This document shows, piece after piece, positions 1-5,924 of a stretch of 5,924 nt of DNA. The position numbers were made by a program, and so were the translations under genes. The notes below the pieces were generated by a model. It saw only the letters and a program-made list of their open reading frames with translations. It was not told the DNA's origin and ran no database searches. Within the stretch, counting starts at the first letter, position 1. Each line of letters opens with the position of its first letter. The stretch comes from an uncultured Caulobacteraceae bacterium. GTDB taxonomy: Bacteria > Pseudomonadota > Alphaproteobacteria > Caulobacterales > Caulobacteraceae. Location of the stretch: positions 1 through 5,924 of the forward strand of contig CAISGS010000079.1 of the NCBI GenBank assembly GCA_903884915.1. The letters run 5' to 3'.

Positions 1-737
1 GCGCCGTGATCAATGCTGCAGCCTATACGGCGGTCGACCGGGCGCAGCAGGAAGAGGCTCAAGCCTTCCAGCTTAACGCTCACGCCCCTGGCGAGAGGGC
101 AAAGGCCTGCGCAGGCCTTGACATCAGCTTCATCCACTATTCCACCGACTATGTGTTCGATGGCCTTTTGGACCGGCCCTACCGAGAAGAGGACGCGACC
201 GGCCCTCGGTCGGTTTATGGGGCATCGAAACTGGCGGGTGAGCAGGCGGTTTTGGCTGCTGGCGGCAGAGCGATTGTGCTGCGAACGGCATGGGTCGTGG
301 GGGCGTTCGGTACCAACTTCGTCAAGACCATGCTGCGCTTAGCGGCGAGCCGCGATGAGATCGGCGTGGTTGCTGATCAGTTCGGGCGGCCAACCTGGTC
401 CAGGTCCGTCGCGCAGGCCGGGCTTGCGGCGCTAGACCTTCTGGCGCGCAGCCCGCAAAGCGCCGGGACCTATCATGCCGGGGGCGCGGATGACGCCAGT
501 TGGGCCGATCTGGCGGCGGGTACCTTTGAGCGCTCAGGCGCTCTCGGCCTTGCCAGCGCCCGGGTCAAACCGATCACCACGGCGGACTATCCCACCCCAG
601 CGGTGCGGCCTGCCAATTCTCGGCTCGACAGTTCGAAATTTGCGAGTCTCGCCGATTGGCAACCCATGGCTTGGACAAAGGCGCTGGATCACATATTGAA
701 GGACATCGCGACCTCCCCAGAAGGACCAGACGCATGA
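1..737 (+). CDS. rfbD: dTDP-4-dehydrorhamnose reductase, 5'-truncated by window edge
   Basis: This enzyme reduces dTDP-4-dehydro-L-rhamnose to dTDP-L-rhamnose with NAD(P)H, the last step of dTDP-rhamnose supply for cell-surface polysaccharide. It is cytoplasmic and belongs to the extended short-chain dehydrogenase (RmlD) family. The reading frame is open to the left edge, and the GTG at 6 encodes an internal valine of the family motif [11 protein letters not shown], so it is not a start. The N-terminal Rossmann glycine motif, roughly the first 50-60 residues, lies outside the window. Counting from that valine as 1, the visible motifs are STDYVFDG (46-53), the catalytic YxxxK as Y71-G-A-S-K75, a RTAW block, a DQFGRPT substrate-loop motif, and RPANSRLD near the C terminus. 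The stop overlaps the rfbA start as ATGA, which implies translational coupling. Identity is secure. Confidence 0.95.
   Translation, partial: AVINAAAYTAVDRAQQEEAQAFQLNAHAPGERAKACAGLDISFIHYSTDYVFDGLLDRPYREEDATGPRSVYGASKLAGEQAVLAAGGRAIVLRTAWVVGAFGTNFVKTMLRLAASRDEIGVVADQFGRPTWSRSVAQAGLAALDLLARSPQSAGTYHAGGADDASWADLAAGTFERSGALGLASARVKPITTADYPTPAVRPANSRLDSSKFASLADWQPMAWTKALDHILKDIATSPEGPDA
719..725 (+). promoter_or_regulatory. Ribosome binding site of rfbA
   Basis: AGAAGGA lies 8 bases before the ATG at 734, inside the last codons of rfbD. It supports that start, where the protein begins [13 protein letters not shown] as is usual for RmlA, over an in-frame ATG at 656 that would add 26 non-family residues. 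Confidence 0.75.
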
Positions 738-1627
738 AGGGTATCATCTTGGCCGGAGGCAGCGGATCGCGCCTGCACCCCATGACCCTCGTCACCTCCA
801 AGCAGTTGATGCCGGTCTATGACAAGCCGATGATCTACTATCCTCTGACCACGCTGATGATGGCGGGTGTGCGGGATATTTTGCTGATCACCACGCCCCA
901 TGACCTACCGCAATTTCAAAATCTGCTCGGTGATGGCTCGCAGTGGGGACTGTCCCTGTCCTATCGCACCCAAGCTGAACCCAATGGCTTGGCGCAGGCC
1001 TATGTCATCGGCGCAGATTTTGTGGCGGGTGGTCCGTCCTGCCTGATCCTTGGCGACAATATCTACTATGGCCAAGGCCTGCCGGAGTTGCTGGGCCGGG
1101 CCCAAACCAATGGCGCGGGCGCGACCGTTTTCGCCTATCATGTGCAGGACCCCGAACGCTACGGCGTGGTCGAGTTTGACGAGCAGCAACGGGCCATCTC
1201 CATCGAAGAAAAGCCGCTTGCACCGCGTTCCAACTGGGCGGTGACGGGGCTCTATTTCTATGATGAGGCGGTGGTCGATATTGCCGCCAATCTCAAGCCC
1301 TCAGCCCGCGGTGAATATGAGATCACCGACGTCAATCGCACCTATCTGGAGCGGGGCCGCCTGTCGGTCGAACTGATGGGGCGCGGCTATGCTTGGCTGG
1401 ATACGGGTACGCCCGACAGTCTGTTGGAAGCGGCTGAATTTGTCCGCACCTTGGAAAAGCGCCAGGGCTTTAAGATCGCTTGCCCTGAGGAGGTCGCCCT
1501 CCATATGGGCTTCATCGATGAGCAGACCTTGCGCGCCCAGACTATATTCAATGGATCATCGAGCTATTCGCACTATCTCAGGGCTTTGCTGACGCGCCAA
1601 GGTTCACCCTCCGGCTGGACCGCCTAG
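734..1627 (+). CDS. rfbA: Glucose-1-phosphate thymidylyltransferase (dTDP-glucose pyrophosphorylase)
   Basis: RfbA (RmlA) joins dTTP and glucose-1-phosphate to give dTDP-glucose and pyrophosphate, the committed step of dTDP-rhamnose synthesis in the cytoplasm. The product is 297 residues, close to the usual 290 or so. The nucleotidyltransferase signature LAGGSGSR (residues 6-13) carries the activating arginine R13, with K23 following in SKQLMP. Other expected sites are present: LGDN with metal-ligand D108, EEKP with K160, [10 protein letters not shown] (168-177), and WLDTGT with metal-ligand D223. Small departures from the commonest family form are S12 for Thr, H15 for Tyr, and a C-terminal tail in which the common GYGQYL becomes SYSHYL. 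The ATG start overlaps the rfbD stop (ATGA), so the two are very likely one operon, with rfbB and rfbC expected upstream. Identity is secure. Confidence 0.97.
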   Translation: MKGIILAGGSGSRLHPMTLVTSKQLMPVYDKPMIYYPLTTLMMAGVRDILLITTPHDLPQFQNLLGDGSQWGLSLSYRTQAEPNGLAQAYVIGADFVAGGPSCLILGDNIYYGQGLPELLGRAQTNGAGATVFAYHVQDPERYGVVEFDEQQRAISIEEKPLAPRSNWAVTGLYFYDEAVVDIAANLKPSARGEYEITDVNRTYLERGRLSVELMGRGYAWLDTGTPDSLLEAAEFVRTLEKRQGFKIACPEEVALHMGFIDEQTLRAQTIFNGSSSYSHYLRALLTRQGSPSGWTA

Positions 1628-1642
1628 GGTCTTTTCAAACCA

Positions 1643-1649
1643 TAAGGAG
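1643..1649 (+). promoter_or_regulatory. Strong ribosome binding site of msrB
   Basis: TAAGGAG sits 8 bases before the ATG at 1658. It is the best Shine-Dalgarno match on the plus strand of this window and fixes the start that includes the export signal. Confidence 0.75.
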
Positions 1650-1657
1650 CGACGGAT

Positions 1658-2149
1658 ATGATCGATCGTAGACAGCTTCTGATTAAGGCCGCCGGTTCGG
1701 CCCTGCTGATCAACCTAGCGGCTCAGGCATCGGCCTTTGCGGCCGCCACCAGCGGTGAGCGGTTCGAGGTCACGCTGAGTGACGCTGAGTGGCGCAAGCG
1801 TCTGACGCCCGAGCAGTATGCAGTGCTGCGCGATCACTCCACCGAGCGGGCTGGAACGAGCCCCTTGGACCACGAAAAGCGCAAAGGCGTCTTTGTCTGT
1901 GCGGGCTGTAACCTTGATCTCTATCGGTCTGAGGACAAGTTCGATTCGGGCACCGGTTGGCCCAGCTTCGTTCGGCCGATCAAAAATGCCGTGCGCACCT
2001 CAATCGATCGGTCCCTTTTCAGTGTGCGGATAGAGGTTCACTGCCGCCGCTGCGGCGGACATCTGGGCCATGTCTTTGATGACGGCCCGGCCCCAACTGG
2101 TAAGCGCTATTGCATGAACGGCATCGCCATGAAATTTCGGTCCGCTTGA
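1658..2149 (+). CDS. msrB: Peptide-methionine (R)-S-oxide reductase with Tat-like export signal
   Basis: MsrB reduces the R-epimer of methionine sulfoxide in oxidised proteins. The 163-residue protein has an N-terminal signal with a twin-arginine-like motif (D3-R4-R5-Q6-L7-L8), a hydrophobic stretch at about 11-22 and a likely cleavage after A26-F27-A28, so the mature enzyme should act in the periplasm. The SelR/MsrB domain fills about 36-161. Zinc ligands are C81/C84 (CAGC) and C129/C132 (CRRC). SGTGWPSF (97-104), GGHLGHVF (133-140) and RYCMN with catalytic C152 are typical. These five are the only cysteines, so there is no separate resolving cysteine. It follows rfbA by 30 bases and has its own strong ribosome site. 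It may be read through from the rfb operon, but no functional link to rhamnose is implied. Function is secure; export by Tat rather than Sec is inferred from the motif. Confidence 0.93.
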   Translation: MIDRRQLLIKAAGSALLINLAAQASAFAAATSGERFEVTLSDAEWRKRLTPEQYAVLRDHSTERAGTSPLDHEKRKGVFVCAGCNLDLYRSEDKFDSGTGWPSFVRPIKNAVRTSIDRSLFSVRIEVHCRRCGGHLGHVFDDGPAPTGKRYCMNGIAMKFRSA

Positions 2150-2193
2150 TCCTCAGGTTGACCTAAGGTCTGGGCTGACAAGGGCTAAGGCCT

Positions 2194-2203
2194 CGATATA
2201 TCG
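2194..2203. promoter_or_regulatory. Possible operator: 10-bp palindrome in the msrB-crotonase gap
   Basis: The gap 2150-2257 holds the perfect palindrome CGATATATCG, the most AT-rich patch in it. The palindrome lies inside a wider pair of inverted 7-mers, TTGACCT (2158-2164) and AGGTCAA (2206-2212). Its position about 55 bases before the crotonase start would suit a regulator site or promoter. No convincing -35/-10 pair could be placed, and a 10-bp palindrome can occur by chance, so this is only a candidate. Confidence 0.2.
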
Positions 2204-2244
2204 TCAGGTCAAAGGCTAGGTCGAGCAAACGACCGGCGAGGTTT

Positions 2245-2251
2245 GGGAGAG
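2245..2251 (+). promoter_or_regulatory. Ribosome binding site that sets the crotonase start
   Basis: GGGAGAG ends 6 bases before the ATG at 2258. Because it overlaps an in-frame TTG at 2243-2245, that TTG cannot be served by it and no other site precedes it. The ATG is therefore the preferred start. Confidence 0.7.
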
Positions 2252-2257
2252 ACCCCT

Positions 2258-3061
2258 ATGGAAGATCGTATCACAGTCGACATTCAAGATGGCGTCGCAG
2301 ACGTGCGTTTGGTCCGCGTCGATAAGATGAACGCGCTGGATGACGCCATGTTCGAAGCCTTGATCAAGACCGGTGAGCGGTTGAAGACAGAGGCTGGTGT
2401 TCGCGCGGTGGTTCTGTCGGGCGCTGGCCGGGCCTTCTGCGCCGGACTGGATATGGGCAATTTTGACAAGATGGCCTCGGGCGAGCGCAAGGGCGGAACC
2501 GGTCTGGTCGAGACCCCGCGCACAGAGGGCGGGTCTAACCGCGCTCAACATGCGGTCATGGTCTGGCGCGAAATTCCGGTTCCGGTCATTGCCGCAGTTC
2601 ATGGCGTTGCCTTTGGCGGCGGCTTTCAGTTGGCCCTCGGGGCGGACATGCGTTTTGTGACGCCCGATGCGCGCATGGCGGTGATGGAAATCAAGTGGGG
2701 CCTTGTGCCTGATATGGCCGGTATTGCCCTGCTGCGCCGTCTGATCCGCGACGATCAGGCCCGCGAACTGACCTATAGCGGTCGCCAATTTACCGGTGAA
2801 GAGGCCCTGAGCTTGGGTCTGGCCACGCGGGTCTGCGCCGATCCCTATGCTGAGGCCTTGGCTTTCGCTCGCGACGTGGCCAGTAAAAATCCTGACGCCA
2901 TTCGCGCCGATAAGCGCCTGATGAATCTGGCTGACGATGGAGATCAGCGGGCGATCTTGCTGGCCGAAAGTGTCGAGCAGTCGGCCCTGATCGGCTCGCC
3001 CAATCAGATCGAGGCCGTGCTCTCCAGCATGCAAAAACGCGCGCCCAACTTTGCCGATTGA
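2258..3061 (+). CDS. Crotonase/enoyl-CoA hydratase family protein
   Basis: A 267-residue cytoplasmic acyl-CoA enzyme of the crotonase fold, of the kind that hydrates or isomerises unsaturated acyl-CoA thioesters. The oxyanion-hole segments are present as FCAGLDM (60-66) and HGVAFGGGF (115-123). In classical enoyl-CoA hydratase two glutamates act. Here the first, in GGGxE, is Q124, while the second is kept as E144 in MEIKWGLVPD. D152 lies eight residues after E144, the same spacing as the Glu196/Asp204 pair that I recall in dienoyl-CoA isomerase. The C-terminal half (RELTYSGRQF, RAPNFAD end) resembles, from memory, a bacterial enoyl-CoA hydratase subfamily of unsettled substrate (PRK07509-like). 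Hydratase activity is therefore not assured and isomerase is a fair alternative. It stands alone on the plus strand, 108 bases after msrB, and converges with the dehydrogenase gene. Family assignment is firm; the reaction is open. Confidence 0.9.
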   Translation: MEDRITVDIQDGVADVRLVRVDKMNALDDAMFEALIKTGERLKTEAGVRAVVLSGAGRAFCAGLDMGNFDKMASGERKGGTGLVETPRTEGGSNRAQHAVMVWREIPVPVIAAVHGVAFGGGFQLALGADMRFVTPDARMAVMEIKWGLVPDMAGIALLRRLIRDDQARELTYSGRQFTGEEALSLGLATRVCADPYAEALAFARDVASKNPDAIRADKRLMNLADDGDQRAILLAESVEQSALIGSPNQIEAVLSSMQKRAPNFAD

Positions 3062-3093
3062 GCGCGCGCTACTGTCTGATCGTTAGGCTTAAA

Positions 3094-3112
3094 GCGCGAG
3101 CTTAGCTCGTGC
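3094..3112. terminator. Weak hairpin at the convergent junction, possible two-way terminator
   Basis: In plus-strand RNA, 3094-3101 pairs with 3105-3112 through eight base pairs including one G-U, around the loop TTA (3102-3104). That loop is the stop codon of the minus-strand dehydrogenase. On the minus strand the G-U becomes a C-A mismatch, but the hairpin is followed there by CGCTTTAAG, a short T run. Neither strand has a proper U tract, so termination is only suggested by the hairpin and its place between two converging genes 40 bases apart. Confidence 0.35.
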
Positions 3113-3890
3113 GCGGCTTAACGAAGGGCAGGGTCGAGGTCAGGCCACCGTCAACCGGGAAGGCTTGGCCATTGACGTAGGAGGCCTCGTCCGAGGCAAG
3201 GAACAGGACCATATTGGCGATCTCTTCAGGCTCGCCATAACGGCCCATGGGGTTGAGCTGGCCGATCTTGTCCTCGTTGCCGCGCGCGCGTGCATTGTCA
3301 AAGATCGGCTTGGTCATGCCGGTCTCGATCAGGCCGGGGCAGACAGCATTGACCCGAACGCCGGTGCCGTAAAAGGCGTTGGAACTGGTCTGAACCAGCG
3401 AGATCACCCCGGCCTTTGACGCAGAATAGGGCGAACCCCCGGCATTGGCGCGAATGCCTGCAACCGAGGCGGTGCAGATGATTGAGCCCTTGCCCTGTTT
3501 GATCAGGTGCGGCGCCACATGCTTGATGGCCAAGAACGGACCGATCAGATTGACCCGCAAGATCTCGTTCCAATAGTCCACGGTCTGGTCAAAGAACGGC
3601 ACCATGCCGCCCGAGATCCCAGCATTGGCATAGATGATGTCCAGCCCGCCAAATTCGGCGATGGCCCGGTCGACGTAGGCGATGACCTCAGCCTCAACGC
3701 CAACATCTGCGGTCATGCCAATCGCGTGGCCACCGGCGGCGATGATCATTTCGACGGTCTCACGGACGGCGTCGGTCTTATCGACGCAAAGGATGCTGGC
3801 ACCCTCGCGGGCGAAGGCCTTGGAGGTGGCGCGGCCAATGCCTGAGCCTGCTCCGGTGATGATTGTGCGCTTACCTTGAAGCCGTCCCAT
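3102..3890 (-). CDS. Short-chain dehydrogenase/reductase (classical SDR, probably NAD-dependent)
   Basis: A 262-residue classical SDR that should oxidise or reduce an alcohol/ketone pair in the cytoplasm; its substrate cannot be read from the sequence. The cofactor motif TGAGSGIG is at 12-19. D37 at the end of the second strand (CVDKT) favours NAD(H) over NADP(H). NAG is at 89-91, and the catalytic residues are N114, S142, Y155 and K159 (YSASK). PG at 185-186 and the VDGG near the C terminus are also typical. The start is backed by AGGGAG 7 bases upstream (3898-3903 on this strand). It is the last gene of a minus-strand run, 22 bases after the acyltransferase. Next to a thioesterase and opposite a crotonase it may handle hydroxyacyl or ketoacyl-CoA, but the sequence gives no direct proof. 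It is full length with no missing motif. Confidence 0.93.
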   Translation of the reverse strand: MGRLQGKRTIITGAGSGIGRATSKAFAREGASILCVDKTDAVRETVEMIIAAGGHAIGMTADVGVEAEVIAYVDRAIAEFGGLDIIYANAGISGGMVPFFDQTVDYWNEILRVNLIGPFLAIKHVAPHLIKQGKGSIICTASVAGIRANAGGSPYSASKAGVISLVQTSSNAFYGTGVRVNAVCPGLIETGMTKPIFDNARARGNEDKIGQLNPMGRYGEPEEIANMVLFLASDEASYVNGQAFPVDGGLTSTLPFVKPRTS

Positions 3891-3912
3891 CTCTGTTCTC
3901 CCTAGGATGATC

Positions 3913-4965
3913 TTATGAGTCCACTATAGGCACCGAACCGGCGGGTTCCAGTTCAAACCTGCGTCGCAGGGCCTTTAGCGACGGCTGTTCGACCAGACGC
4001 CAGAACAGCCACGCGGTCGGGAGGGCAATCGCGATCACGGCGGCTGCATAGCCAAGGTCATGAACGCCGGGCCAATGGCGGCCGAGCATCCAGGTCACAG
4101 GCCAGTGTACCAGATAGAGGCTGTAGGAAATCTCGCCTAGGCCTTCGAGGAGGGCCAGACGCGGCCAGCGGCCTGAGGCCTCTATCCCCGCTGCGCCTGC
4201 GACGATCAGGGCCGACGGACCGCCCCAGACCAGAGCCCGCCAAAAGCCAAAATCGGTGACGGCCGCATGCTGGGCCGCCAACAGACCTATGCCCAAGACC
4301 AGAAGTCCGGCGGAAAGACGAGGGCCGGGCAGGGCGCGGCTGAGCAGGGCTTGGCCGATCAACAGGCCAAGGATGAATTCGGTCAGCATGGGATTGGCGA
4401 TCAAAAAGGCCGCCTCACTGCTGATGAAGCCAAACATCCAACAGCCGATTAGGCCCATGGTCACAAAGATCAGCCGGTTAGAGGGTTTGCGCCAAAGACT
4501 GACCGCTATGACCAGATAAAACAGGGCCTCATAGGTCAGGCTCCAGCCCACGGGCAGAAGGGGGAAGGGCTCGCCTGCTGGGTTCAGGTGCGGGATCAGG
4601 AAAAGCGACAAAATCAGATGCAGCGGTGAAAAGTGCGCTGCCGTCAGGTTCTTGGCATCGATCAAAACCAATGAAGCAACCACCAGTGTGGCGATCCAAT
4701 AGGCTGGAACCACCCGCAAGGCGCGGCCGAGCAGGAACTGTTTGGCGCTCTGGTCCCGCTGATTGACCGATAGCCAAAGGACCACGCCGCTGATCACAAA
4801 GAACAGATCAACACCGGCCGACCCGATGGAGGGGGTGCCGGTCATACCCCCTGGGATCGGCTGCCATTGGCTAATGTGAAACAGCAGGACCGACAGGGCC
4901 GCGACCCCGCGCAGGGACTGGATCGAGCGCAGCGGCGCGAGGGGCAGCGCCGCGCCCTTGGTCAT
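3913..4965 (-). CDS. Membrane acyltransferase, acyltransferase-3 (OafA/YrhL-like) family
   Basis: An integral inner-membrane protein of 350 residues that moves acetyl or other acyl groups onto sugars or lipids, such as O-antigen, exopolysaccharide or osmolyte glucans. About ten hydrophobic segments span residues 14-325. The family signature R-X10-H is present as R19 and H30. Further landmarks are GVDLFFVISG (51-60), RVVPAYW (84-90), GWSLTYEALFY (140-150), EISYSLYLVHWPV (278-290) and a C-terminal WRLVEQP (322-328). The frame stays open upstream to 5259, but that stretch is arginine-, histidine- and proline-rich out-of-frame translation of the thioesterase gene. The start at 4965, which leads straight into SLRGVAALSVLLFH, matches the family. 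It overlaps the thioesterase stop as ATGA and has no clear ribosome site, so translation is probably coupled. There is no SGNH esterase domain. The acceptor is unknown. Confidence 0.92.
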   Translation of the reverse strand: MTKGAALPLAPLRSIQSLRGVAALSVLLFHISQWQPIPGGMTGTPSIGSAGVDLFFVISGVVLWLSVNQRDQSAKQFLLGRALRVVPAYWIATLVVASLVLIDAKNLTAAHFSPLHLILSLFLIPHLNPAGEPFPLLPVGWSLTYEALFYLVIAVSLWRKPSNRLIFVTMGLIGCWMFGFISSEAAFLIANPMLTEFILGLLIGQALLSRALPGPRLSAGLLVLGIGLLAAQHAAVTDFGFWRALVWGGPSALIVAGAAGIEASGRWPRLALLEGLGEISYSLYLVHWPVTWMLGRHWPGVHDLGYAAAVIAIALPTAWLFWRLVEQPSLKALRRRFELEPAGSVPIVDS

Positions 4966-5768
4966 TTGGCCGTGTCGTGAATACGCAGGATCAAGGATTG
5001 ACTGGCTGTGGCCAGCAATTCCCCGGTCTGGGCAAACATCGACATCGAGCCATGGGCAAAGCCGCCATGGATGGCCTGAACATGGATGTCGCACAGGACC
5101 CATTCGGTCGGCACGAACTGGCAATAGCGGATAGTGTTGTCGAGACTGTTGCCACCCGCTGCACGGCCAAGCGCGCTGCCGATGCCGCTGGGCACAAAGT
5201 CCGCAATGACGGCCAGCATGGCCCGGTCGATGGTGATGCCGGGCGTTGGACGGATCCATAGGATCGAACGGCCATCGGGGCTGAGCGTGCCGCTCTTGCG
5301 GTCTTGCCCATAGGCAACCCGGGTCTGAAGACGGCCATGCAGCATGTCGCGCTGATCACGCCAATGTTCGCGCAAGGGACAGTCCAACGGGGCCGGAACA
5401 TCGGGGGCCTTGAGCCAGGTCTGTGAGATTTCATTGTCGCGCTGACCAAGGGCGGCATTGACCGTGAAGATTTCCTTGTCACCGACATGGCCGATAACGC
5501 GGGCCTGACTGTTGGATTTGCCATGGGCGGGGACCCAGACATCTAGATCGACGACCGAAGGCGGCCGCGCAAAGGACAAATATTGCGCCGTGGCCCAGAC
5601 GACAGGCCGCTCGCAGGTCTGCTCCATCGCCCGGATCGCGCTGGCCAGACCGACGCCGCCAAACATGAAACATTTGTCCGGCGGTCCGACGCAGATCTTA
5701 GGATCAATCGGCAAATACCAGCGATGCGGGTTATGGGTCGGCTGAAGATGGAAAAAGGGCTCGCTCAT
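4962..5768 (-). CDS. Acyl-CoA thioesterase, TesB-like double hotdog
   Basis: A 268-residue protein that most likely hydrolyses acyl-CoA to free fatty acid and CoA in the cytoplasm. Two hotdog halves are visible. The N-terminal half (about 25-108) holds FGGVGLASAIRAMEQT, the hotdog helix, then a strand ending YLSFARPP. The C-terminal half (about 165-264) holds NSLDNTIRY, EWVLCDI and LLATASQSLILR. D210 and Q257 fall where TesB has its catalytic Asp and Gln; I could not confidently place the third (Thr/Ser) residue. Length is slightly under E. coli TesB. It heads the minus-strand unit and overlaps the acyltransferase by ATGA. Upstream in frame there is only a stop codon nine codons back and no other start, so ATG at 5768 stands. 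The nearest GGGAG (5782-5786) is 13 bases away, longer than usual. Substrate chain length is unknown. Confidence 0.85.
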   Translation of the reverse strand: MSEPFFHLQPTHNPHRWYLPIDPKICVGPPDKCFMFGGVGLASAIRAMEQTCERPVVWATAQYLSFARPPSVVDLDVWVPAHGKSNSQARVIGHVGDKEIFTVNAALGQRDNEISQTWLKAPDVPAPLDCPLREHWRDQRDMLHGRLQTRVAYGQDRKSGTLSPDGRSILWIRPTPGITIDRAMLAVIADFVPSGIGSALGRAAGGNSLDNTIRYCQFVPTEWVLCDIHVQAIHGGFAHGSMSMFAQTGELLATASQSLILRIHDTAK

Positions 5769-5828
5769 CGGGCCTATATGACTCCCGAAGTCCTAGGGTG
5801 CAACAGAACAAGGGGGGCTCGTTGACGC

Positions 5829-5917
5829 GTCCATCCTTCGACAGGCTCAGGATGAGGAGGGGTGGAATCGCGGGGACCTCTCACTCTTCCTCATGCTGAG
5901 CCTGTCGAAGCATGGGC
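5829..5917. repeat. REP-like nested inverted repeat in non-coding DNA
   Basis: Arms 5831-5858 and 5888-5915 are reverse complements at 26 of 28 positions. Each arm is itself a small hairpin with a 6-bp stem and an 11-base loop: CATCCT/AGGATG (5832-5837 with 5849-5854) on the left and CATGCT/AGCATG (5892-5897 with 5909-5914) on the right. The core TTCGACAGGCTCA is shared. In plus-strand RNA pairing extends to 5829-5865 with 5881-5917, the further non-Watson-Crick positions all being G-U. I recognise the core from memory as a dispersed palindromic repeat common in GC-rich alphaproteobacteria. It sits upstream of the thioesterase gene and no transposase is visible. It may be a REP/REPIN-type element, or a transcription stop for a gene beyond the right edge. 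Confidence 0.85.
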
Positions 5918-5924
5918 AACGGCA

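Noticed and set aside
6..8. GTG at position 6 as a true start of rfbD
   Set aside because: The first residues continue a mid-domain family motif, and the cofactor-binding N terminus would be missing, so the gene simply runs off the window edge.
656..733. 26-residue N-terminal extension of RfbA from an ATG at 656
   Set aside because: It falls inside rfbD coding sequence, has no family similarity, and a good ribosome site precedes the ATG at 734.
2216..3034. 272-codon open frame on the minus strand opposite the crotonase gene
   Set aside because: It mirrors the crotonase codons, its product is rich in His, Gln and Arg with no recognisable family, and the plus-strand product shows clear crotonase motifs. 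It is a high-GC shadow frame.
4966..5259. 98-codon upstream extension of the acyltransferase frame
   Set aside because: It lies wholly within the thioesterase gene in another frame, has low-complexity His/Arg/Pro-rich content, and the family N terminus begins right at the ATG at 4965.
5774..5805. Possible minus-strand promoter for the thioesterase unit (TTGCAC, 17 bases, CATATA)
   Set aside because: Each box matches only about three of six consensus bases and the start site would fall almost on the ATG. Too weak to annotate.
5822..5828. TTGACGC on the plus strand resembling a Caulobacter -35 box
   Set aside because: No matching -10 element lies at the expected distance, and the following bases belong to the inverted repeat.
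5831..5915. Inverted repeat as insertion-sequence ends or a CRISPR unit
   Set aside because: Only about 30 bases lie between the arms, there is no transposase, and there are just two copies in inverted orientation, so neither an IS nor an array fits.

Overview
The window looks like ordinary chromosomal DNA from a GC-rich alphaproteobacterium. Protein style, strong GGAG-type ribosome sites and an ATGA-linked gene arrangement fit this, and the family members and the dispersed repeat at the right edge resemble what I recall from Caulobacterales or Sphingomonadales. That placement is inference and no marker gene is present to confirm it.

Left part, plus strand (1-2149): the 3' end of a dTDP-sugar cluster. 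A 5'-truncated rfbD (dTDP-4-dehydrorhamnose reductase) overlaps rfbA (glucose-1-phosphate thymidylyltransferase) by ATGA. These make the first and last enzymes of dTDP-L-rhamnose synthesis, so rfbB and rfbC are expected to the left of the window. Thirty bases after rfbA comes a methionine-R-sulfoxide reductase with a twin-arginine-like export signal, so it probably repairs periplasmic proteins. A 108-base gap follows.

Middle, plus strand (2258-3061): a crotonase-fold acyl-CoA hydratase/isomerase with an altered catalytic set. It ends convergently against the minus-strand genes, with a weak hairpin at the junction.

Right part, minus strand (5768 down to 3102): a compact three-gene unit read right to left. 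It holds a double-hotdog (TesB-like) acyl-CoA thioesterase, an ATGA-overlapped integral-membrane acyltransferase of the acyltransferase-3/OafA type, and, 22 bases on, an NAD-type short-chain dehydrogenase. Together with the convergent crotonase the region reads as acyl-CoA metabolism plus surface or lipid acylation.

Right edge (5769-5924): a non-coding stretch holding a large inverted repeat whose two arms are themselves small hairpins. The two arms differ by a compensatory base-pair swap. This is the most noteworthy structural signal in the window. I see no CRISPR, tRNA, rRNA, transposase, phage or defence genes, and no clear evidence of an undescribed multi-gene system.
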